A stretch of 64,000 bases of DNA from Cololabis saira (lineage: Eukaryota; Chordata; Actinopteri; Beloniformes; Belonidae): contig NC_084591.1 of NCBI RefSeq assembly GCF_033807715.1, forward strand, positions 46,337,868 to 46,401,867, read 5' to 3'. Below are positions 57,401 through 64,000 of this stretch, in pieces. Within the stretch, counting starts at the first letter, position 1. Each line of letters starts with the position of its first letter. The notes beneath the pieces are model-generated. The model did not search any database. It had not been told where the DNA came from and saw only the letters and a list, made by a program, of their open reading frames with translations. The translations under genes and the position numbers were made by a program.

Positions 57401-58090
57401 GACGTCACACTTAATTTGGATGTGAATTTGAAAATTGTGATATGATTTTTTTTTTTGTTGTCTCAGGGTAAACAGTAATCTACAGAAGTTTCATGGTGAT
57501 TGTAGCAGTGTGCATGTCACGGGGGCCCGACCGACAGGATGGAGAGACACGGAGTTTCGTGCAGAACCCTTTTTATTGCAGTTTCACCCAGATCACCGCC
57601 ACACACATGCAGAAGCACCTTCACACAGCTTCTTCGAACCCCCGCTCCTCCGACCAGCTCTGCCTTATAAGGCAGGCAGGCAGATGGGACACAGGTGCAC
57701 GTGTCCCATCAACCTCTGCACCCTGATTAATTGACTTTTTTTTGCCCTGTTCAGCAGTAATGCATTGCCAGTGGAGTTGATATACTTATTTCTCTATATT
57801 GAGGCATTTCAGCAGATTTGAATTCAGCAATACTGAAGAGACTTAACCCCCAGATGTTGTATTTACCATGAGTTTTATTCTCCATTCATTAATACATCAA
57901 TTATCATTAATACATAAGTTGCAAAGACTCCACACACGTCTGAATGACCCCTGAAGCGCTTCTTCATCTTTGCCACAGCCTGGGATCGAACCAGCAACCT
58001 TCTGCTTCACAGCTCCACAGCTTGGACACCTCCATCCCCAGGATCACCCACACCCCAGGTTGACTATAGGGACTTGGGGGGGTCATGAGC
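57401..58090. other. Unassigned sequence upstream of the 5S-like gene
   Basis: Includes a TGCCTTATAAGGCAGGCAGG stretch near 57,660. I see no clear coding similarity or terminal repeats. Confidence 0.4.
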
Positions 58091-58091
58091 C

Positions 58092-58193
58092 ATTCCCAGG
58101 CGGTCTCCCATCCAAGTACTAACCCGGCCCGACCCTGCTTAGCTTCCGAGATCAGACGAGATCGGGCGTATTCAGGTTGGTATGGCCGTAAGC
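58092..58193 (-). rRNA. 5S rRNA gene, 3'-truncated (pseudogene)
   Basis: On the minus strand it begins GCTTACGGCCATACCAACCT and includes the internal promoter (AGCTAAGCAGGGTCGG and GTTAGTACTTGGATGGGAG). It matches vertebrate 5S for about 102 nt and then diverges after GGGAAT; the last ~18 nt and the terminator T-run are absent. A TATATAAG lies 24-31 bp upstream, where fish 5S genes keep a TATA-like element. Confidence 0.88.
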
Positions 58194-58216
58194 GAAAGCT
58201 GAACCCTGAGATAGCT

Positions 58217-58224
58217 CTTATATA
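58217..58224 (-). promoter_or_regulatory. TATA-like element of the 5S gene
   Basis: TATATAAG on the minus strand at about -28 relative to the 5S start. Confidence 0.6.
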
Positions 58225-58735
58225 GTGTTCACTTCTCGGCAACCACATCCCCGATGTCTGAGACGGAGAGTAAAACCGGTGTGTTCAAGAGTCAGTGGAG
58301 CTCATTCACAAGTGGAGCTGGTCGATTCTAGGGGAGCCATGGCCGGACTGGGGAACTTTTTCAGGCCAGGAGTCAGTCATGTAACCAGGCCGACTTGCCC
58401 ACACGTGCGCACACACGCACACAATAGTGTGTTTTTGGCTGATTAAAAACAAAATGCACTCCAATATAAGAATAATAGCCACTAAAACACTCACCCTAAT
58501 GTTTACAAGAATGTGCATGGAAGAAAGCATAACAAATGACTCTTCAACTAGCAAAACTAACTAGGGCCAAACCTAACAATTAATCTACGGAGGGACAGCC
58601 TTATTACACATGGCAGTGGCACATATGCACACAACACATGCAAACTAGCACATATGTGTGGGTGCACAGACAAACACACACACGTACTGCATTCCAAATA
58701 GAAGTCCACATATGGTGAAGCAGCAGCAGAACTGG

Positions 58736-58958
58736 TGTCATCACCATCACCACCTTCTCCAGAAGCAGCGGCAGGACTGGTGTCATCACCATCACCACCT
58801 TCTCCAGAAGCAGCGGCAGGACTGCTGTCATCACCATCACCACCTTCTCCAGAAGCGGCAGCAGGACTGCTGTCATCACCATCACCACCATCTCCAGAAG
58901 CAGCAGCAGGACTGCTGTCATCACCATCACCACCTTCTCCAGAAGCAGCAGCAGGACT
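58736..58958. repeat. 45-bp minisatellite, left array (about 5 units)
   Basis: Unit includes CATCACCATCACCACCTTCT and CCAGAAGCAGCGGCAGGAC; open on both strands because 45 is a multiple of 3. Continues at 59,706. Confidence 0.93.
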
Positions 58959-58966
58959 GATGTCAT

Positions 58967-59705
58967 TAGGGTTGCCACCTTTCAGAAATAGAAATAAGGG
59001 ACACCCCGATTTCAGCAGCGCAGGCGCCAAAAAAAGGGACATCACCAAAACTTCTAAACTGCATAAAAATGTATTTATTTTATATGAAAAAACAAAATGC
59101 TTTGATTTAAAGTTTAAAGTTATTTAATAGCATTTAACTTGCATGACTGTACAGACAGCCAACCATACTAGCAACTGAAATAGCCTCCCATGATGTGTAC
59201 GTCCATCAGCCCAGATGTAGAATATAACATACATGTGAAGGTCGGAAAATTAGAATATGGTGTAAAAGTGAATTTATTTTAATAATTCAACTTAAAAGGT
59301 GAAACATATATATTACAAAGTCTCATTACACGCAAAGCAAGATGTGTTAAACCTTTATTTGTTATTATTTTGATGATTTAATTGTTTATTGATTTCATAA
59401 TATAGAGATTTTTTCATTTGGGGTTTTCATAAAGTGTGAGTCAAAATTACCAAAATTATAACAAATAAAGGCTTGAAATATCTCACTTTGAATGTAGTGG
59501 GAAATAATATATTTGTTTCACCTTTAGTTGAATTTACTAAGAATGAAGTTTTGCAATATATTGAAATTTTCTGACCTTCACCTGTATATGATGACATTAA
59601 TAAATAAGAGCATAATATTTGTCTGTATTGGTTCAATACGGAACGCAACTTTTAATTCCCAATTACGTAACAATTCCGTATTTTAAGGGACGGGTGGCAA
59701 GCCTG
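58967..59705. mobile_element. DNA transposon inserted in the minisatellite
   Basis: Ends TAGGGTTGCCACC and GGTGGCAAGCCTG. 8-bp duplication GATGTCAT / GCTGTCAT (7 of 8), hAT-like. Contains a mariner MITE. No transposase. Confidence 0.85.
59232..59584. mobile_element. Tc1/mariner MITE nested in the transposon
   Basis: Ends CATGTGAAGGTCGGAAAATT and AATTTTCTGACCTTCACCTG with TA on both sides. Related in pattern to the MITE at 30,198. Confidence 0.85.
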
Positions 59706-59862
59706 GCTGTCATCACCATCACCACCTTCTCCAGAAGCGGCAGCAGGACTGCTGTCATCACCATCACCACCTTCTCCAGAAGCAGCGGCAGGACTGCTGT
59801 CATCACCATCACCACCTTCTCCAGAAGCAGCGGCAGGACTGCTGTCATCACCATCACCACCT
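59706..59862. repeat. 45-bp minisatellite, right array (about 3.5 units)
   Basis: Same unit and phase as 58,736-58,958, interrupted by the transposon. Confidence 0.93.
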
Positions 59863-60135
59863 TTGAATAGCAAACATATGCTTACAGTGTTTTTTCATAC
59901 ACTATAGTTCATACAGAAAGATAGTGTAGCCGATGTCTCACTTGATTTGGCCTTGTATTCATATACATAATAATGGAATGATTATATCCCATTTGTTGCA
60001 AAAATAAATAATTTTAAAATCAGTAAATAATAATTATAATTAAGTGTCTTGTAAATCAGTAATTTTAAAATCTCAATCCTTATTTTAATTTCAAGGCCAG
60101 GGCTTATAGGCTACATATTTATACTGTGTAGCCCA
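59863..60135. other. AT-rich sequence, nothing recognised
   Basis: No coding similarity or repeat structure seen. Confidence 0.5.
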
Positions 60136-60720
60136 GGGGTCTCAAACTCGCGGCCCATGGGCCAATTGCGGCCGGCGGGATGGTATCTTGTGGCCCCCCA
60201 CCTTAATATGAAAGGTAATATTAGTGTGGTCCGCAAGTTTTATATTGTAGCAACCCCGCTGTTAGCGGCTGTGTGGGACAATGTTATGATGTTCTGGTTT
60301 CCTACTGTGTGCTTGTCCAGTGAATGGAGCATACGTGCAAGTGAATTGGGGGACGGGGCGTTTGTGTACGTGTGAGAACAAGTGAGAAAGAGAGCAAAAA
60401 GGTGTGAAAAAAACCCCCCAAAAAACAGCTTTGGATGATTGAGTGTCGGAAAACGGAGGCGGCGATTAAAATAATGTACTGTATATACGAGTGTTTTTTG
60501 TACACCAAAAAAGGACGAGTGACGAGAGAGAGCAGGAAGCAGCGGCAGCGCCGCACAGCCACTTCTAGGAACCTGCACCGAAGAAAACGGTCACACCTGA
60601 ACAAACATTCATGCTTGTAACTCAGCAAGCAGGAAGTGGAGCTAGAAGAAGAGCTTTACCTCGCTGCAGCTGCCCTCTGTGTACATTTACTCCAATAAAT
60701 GAACAAAGCACAACAGTCAT
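60136..60720. mobile_element. hAT fragment with CAGGGGTCTCAAACTCG end
   Basis: Left end CAGGGGTCTCAAACTCGCGG followed by CCAATTGCGGCC. The right end is not identified. Confidence 0.6.
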
Positions 60721-61140
60721 CACTGTATTTAGTTAGATTTATTTACATTTTATTTATTTATTTTATTTTGTTTTATTTCTATATATTTAAAGAGGAACTG
60801 CCTCTTGTTAGTGAGAGAACACTGTGGGAGTTGCTAAGGAGCTGCTGTTAAGCTGGAATCTGATATCCCCCCCCCCCTCCCCCCATTTGGTTCTGCAGCA
60901 GGTCTGAAGGCACTGGTGCTGCATATGATGCGCAGGTGCGACGAGCACAGGTCCCAGAACGCACATAAAACGACTGAATGAATCAATCCGTTTTTGGCAT
61001 TTGGCCGCGTCATCCTCCAGCGCCTTTTTTTTTCTCTCCCCTCCCCCTCTTGGCGCCACCTTTTCTATTTTTTTTTTTTACCCTGCTGGGTGTGCATTAT
61101 GTGTCTAGTCTGGACTCGTCTCCTCTCCCGGTCCCGTCCC
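60721..61140. other. AT-rich then C/T-rich sequence, nothing recognised
   Basis: Homopolymer-rich stretches at 60,867-60,886 and 61,025-61,080; no gene seen. Confidence 0.4.
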
Positions 61141-61176
61141 CACACACGCACACGCACACGCACACGCACACAAACA

Positions 61177-61232
<56 letters not shown>
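61141..61232. repeat. (CA)n microsatellite
   Basis: CACACG variants followed by a pure CA run of about 45 bp. Confidence 0.95.
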
Positions 61233-61235
<3 letters not shown>

Positions 61236-61499
61236 ACACACTTTCCTCCACACGCTGTCTGTTCGGTGATACGGACTGTTGGGCGGGTGTTAATTGACCA
61301 ATCATCTTGCCCTCCTCACATGCTACTGGTCTGAGCGGCGTCTGATTGGCCTGGCCAGACTCTTTAAATTAGAAAAAAAGTCAGATAGCCGGCGCTGCGG
61401 CGCACCAGGCGCATGTAAAAAAAGAGAGAGAGAGACGCAGGCGGCAGGCCAGCAGGCCAATCCTAGGCCGGCGCATCAGGAATACTCCCGGTTCTCCCT

Positions 61500-63445
61500 A
61501 TGGCCAGTCCGGGCCTGCCTGGAGGCAAAAACTCGGGTCTGGGAGGCCATGGAGGAAGACTTTTGGTCAGCCTCGAGGAAATTCTGGCGGACCGTTCGAC
61601 GCCTCAGAAGGGGGAAGCAGTACTCTGCCGGCACCGTTTATGGTGCAGGTGGGGAGCTGTGGACCTCGACTGGGGACATGGTTGGACGGTGGAAGGAATA
61701 CTTCGAGGATCTCCTCAACCCGACTGACATGCCTTCCACTGAGGAAGCAGAGAGTGGGGACTCTGGGGCGTTCTCATCCATCACCCAAGCCGAGGTCACT
61801 GAGGTGGTTCATAAGCTCCTCAGTGGCACCGGGGGTGGATGAGATTCGCCCTGAGTACCTCAAATCTCTGGATGTCGTAGGGCTGTCTTGGTTGACATGC
61901 CTCTGCGACATCGCATGGAGGAAGGGGACAGTACCGCTGGAGTGGCAAACCGGGGTGGTGGTCCCTCTGTTTAAAAACGGGGACTGGAGAGTGTGTTCCA
62001 ACTACAGGGGGATCACACTTCTCAGCCTCCCCGGGAAAGTCTACGCCAAGGTACTGGAGAGGAGAATACGGCCAATACTTGAACCTCGGATTCAGGAGGA
62101 ACAATGCGGTTTTCGTCCCGGTTGTGGAACACTGGGTCAGCTCTATACCCTCCGCAGGGTGCTCGAGGGTTCATGGGAATTTGCCCAACCAGTCTACATG
62201 TGTTTTGTGGATCTGGAGAAGGCATTTGACCGTGTCCCTCGTGCCATTCTGTGGGGGGTGCTCAGTGAGTATGGAGTCCGGGGCCCTCTATTAAGGGCTG
62301 TCCGGTCTCTGTATGATCGGAGCAGGAGTCTGGTTCGCATTGCCGGCAGTAGATCAGACTTGTTCCCGGTGCATGTTGGACTCCGGCAGGGCTGCCCTTT
62401 GTCACCGGTCCTGTTCATAATTTTTATGGACAGGATTTCTAGGCGCAGCCAGGGGCCGGAGGGGATCCGGTTTGGGAACCACAAGATTTCATCTCTGCTT
62501 TTTGCGGATGACGTTATCCTGTTGGCTTCATCGGACCGGGACCTTCAGCATGTACTGGGGTGGTTTGAGGCCGAGTGCGACGTGGCAGGGATGAGAATCA
62601 GCACCTCCAAGACCGAGGCCATGGATCTCCACCGGGAAAGTGTGGCGTGCCTTCTCCAGGTGGGTGGAGAAGTCCTGCCTCAGGTGGAGGAGTTCAAGTA
62701 TCTCGGGGTCTTGTTCACGAGTGAGGGAACGATGGAGCGGGAGATTGACAGACGGATCGGTGCAGCGTCCGCAGTTATGCGGTCGATGTACCGGACCGTC
62801 GTGGTGAAGAAGGAGCTGAGTCGAAAGGCGAAGCTCTCGATTTACCGGTCAATCTACGCACCTACCCTCACCTATGGTCATGAACTTTGGGTAGTGACCG
62901 AAAGGACAAGATCGCGGATACAAGCGGCCGAGATGAGTTTCCTCCGCAGGGCGGCTGGACGCTCCCTTAGAGATAGAAGTTCGGTCACCCGGGAGGAGCT
63001 CGGAGTCGAGCCGCTGCTCCTTCACATTGAGAGGAGTCAGCTGAGGTGGCTTGGGCATCTGTACCGGATGCCTCCTGGACGCCTCCCTAGGGAGGTGTTC
63101 CAGGCATGTCCCTCCTCCCTAGGGAGGAGTTCCAGGCATGTCCCTCCTCCCTAGGGAGGTGTTCCGGGCATGTCCCTCCTACCCAGGGAGGTGTTCCAGG
63201 CATGTCCCTCCTCCCCAGGGAGGTGTTCCAGGCATGTCCCTCCTCCCTAGGGAGGTGTTCCGGGCATGTCCATCCGGGAGGAGACCCCGGGGAAGACCCA
63301 GGACACGCTCGAGAGACTATGTCTCTCGGCTGGCCTGGGAACGCCTCGGACTCCCCTCAGAAGAGCTGGAGGAAGTGTCTGGGGGGAAGGAATTCTGGGC
63401 ATCTCTGCTGAGACTGCTGCCCCCGCGACCCGGGAATGGATAAAG
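61500..63445 (+). pseudogene. LINE reverse transcriptase, two frameshifts and an internal minisatellite
   Basis: 61,540-61,840 reads WEAMEEDFWSASRKFWRTVR and RWKEYFEDLLNPTDMPSTEE. A frameshift near 61,838 then leads into VDEIRPEYLKSLDVVGLSWL, NYRGITLLSLPGKVYAKVLE, FVDLEKAFDRVPRA (about 62,207), LRQGCPLSPVLF and FADDVILLAS (about 62,501). The C-terminus LGHLYRMPPGRLPREVF is followed by a 32-bp tandem expansion (63,090-63,265) that shifts frame. The original end ERLGLPSEELEEVSGGKEFW to LLPPRPGNG lies at about 63,330-63,440. Polymerase motifs survive but the ORF is broken. Confidence 0.88.
63090..63270 (+). repeat. 32-bp minisatellite inside LINE ORF (about 6 units)
   Basis: Unit of the type GAGGTGTTCCAGGCATGTCC then CTCCTCCCTAGG, with A/G and CTA/CCC variants. 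Absent from the normal reading REVFRACPSGRRPRGRPRTR. Confidence 0.9.
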
Positions 63446-63489
63446 CGGCGGACGGTGGATGGATGGATGGATGGATGCATGATAGGGCC

Positions 63490-64000
63490 AAGATCAGAGA
63501 GAGAACCAAGATCACATGTGGGGTTCCTCAAGGGTCTATTCTCGGACCGCTTCTATTCAACATCTATATGCTACCCCTAGCTCAGATTATGGAACATCAC
63601 AACATTTCCTACCATACTTATGCCGATGACACACAGCTTTATATTTCAGTGTCACCACATGACTACAGTCCCCTGATCTCCTTGTGTAACTGTATTCACC
63701 AAATCAATGAGTGGATGTGGCAGAATTTTCTCCAGCTAAATGCAGAAAAGACAGAGTGATCATTTGTGGCCCTAAAAATGAAAGGGAAAAGATCAGCGCT
63801 CACCTTGGCTCCATGTCATTGACAGCTACAAAGAAAGCCAGAAATCTTGGTGTAATTATTGACTCAGACCTGAAATTCAACAGCCATCTAAAGTTTATCA
63901 CTAAATCTGCCTATTACCACCTAAAAAACATTGCTAGAATTAAGGGGATTCTGTCTAAACAAGACATGGAAAAACGTATTAATGCATTCATTTTCAGAAG
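63490..64000 (+). pseudogene. Rex1-like LINE RT fragment (continues past the right edge)
   Basis: The frame reads [36 protein letters not shown] (about 63,620), WMWQNFLQLNAEKTE, then a one-base loss at about 63,756, and IICGPKNEREKISAHL, KKARNLGVIIDSDL and NIARIKGILSKQDMEK. This is the palm and the region after it in a Rex1/CR1-group reverse transcriptase. Truncated on the left where it abuts the GGATGGAT tail. Confidence 0.85.

Larger units (their letters stand above)
61500..63480 (+). mobile_element. LINE with GGATGGAT tail, 5'-truncated
   Basis: The linker-to-RT portion of the LINE type seen decayed at 34,262-35,592. The 3' end is GGGAATGGATAAAGCGG followed by GGATGGATGG repeats. Clade uncertain; similar to widespread teleost Nimb/I-type elements. 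Confidence 0.8.

Noticed and set aside
58736..59862. CRISPR-like or coding interpretation of the 45-bp repeats
   Set aside because: Units are contiguous with no spacers, in a vertebrate genome. The long ORFs on both strands arise because 45 is divisible by 3 and the unit lacks stops.

Overview
The window is vertebrate nuclear DNA, almost certainly from a teleost fish. The evidence is a multi-exon gene with GT-AG introns, teleost-type LINEs (CR1/L2/Rex1-like, L1-like, and a restriction-like-endonuclease LINE), many hAT and Tc1/mariner elements, tRNA-derived SINEs, a 5S rRNA-like sequence and long TG/TA microsatellites. There are no bacterial operons, CRISPR arrays or phage genes.

Region 1 (about 1-34,250) is one host gene on the + strand: NUP160, the scaffold nucleoporin of the Y (Nup107-160) complex. 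I can place 33 coding exons from 858 to the stop codon at 34,147-34,149, then an AATAAA at 34,226. From the first whole codon the exons sum to 4,101 nt (1,366 codons plus stop) in one continuous frame. The first exon or exons lie to the left of the window. One intron (22,100-23,643) has U12-type splice signals. All the mobile DNA in this half lies in introns. It includes four copies of a TAGGGGTGTAACGATAC-ended hAT family, four copies of a CAGGGGTCGGCAACC-ended hAT family, a three-deep hAT nest (15,757-18,649), an 823-bp foldback element, Tc1/mariner MITEs, SINEs, and a 5-kb CR1-like LINE with both ORFs open. Many of these have exact target-site duplications (TSDs) that I could read.

Region 2 (about 34,260-47,800) is a transposon graveyard. 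It holds a decayed LINE endonuclease fragment split by a hAT element, a BEL/Pao gag-like scrap, a TTAA-flanked inverted-repeat element, and a restriction-like-endonuclease LINE. That LINE is bracketed by a 91-bp direct repeat and interrupted by an L2/CR1-like LINE and a hAT element. The first interruption produces a 1,434-codon chimeric ORF. Beyond it is a frameshifted two-exon coding sequence of unknown family.

Region 3 (about 47,800-64,000) contains a second, 5'-truncated copy of the CR1-like LINE on the - strand; TG microsatellites; an L1-like LINE on the - strand split by a clean 1.95-kb solo LTR; a 3'-truncated 5S rRNA gene; a 45-bp minisatellite split by a DNA transposon that itself carries a MITE; a further LINE with a minisatellite expanded inside its ORF; and the start of a Rex1-like LINE that runs off the right edge.

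Only NUP160 looks like a functional host gene. The value of the rest lies in its insertion history, which can be ordered by nesting. I did not find a convincing new biological system. The most unusual items are the triple hAT nest, the LINE-into-LINE chimeric ORF with its 91-bp flanking duplication, the foldback element in the NUP160 transcript, the U12-type intron and the unknown two-exon sequence.
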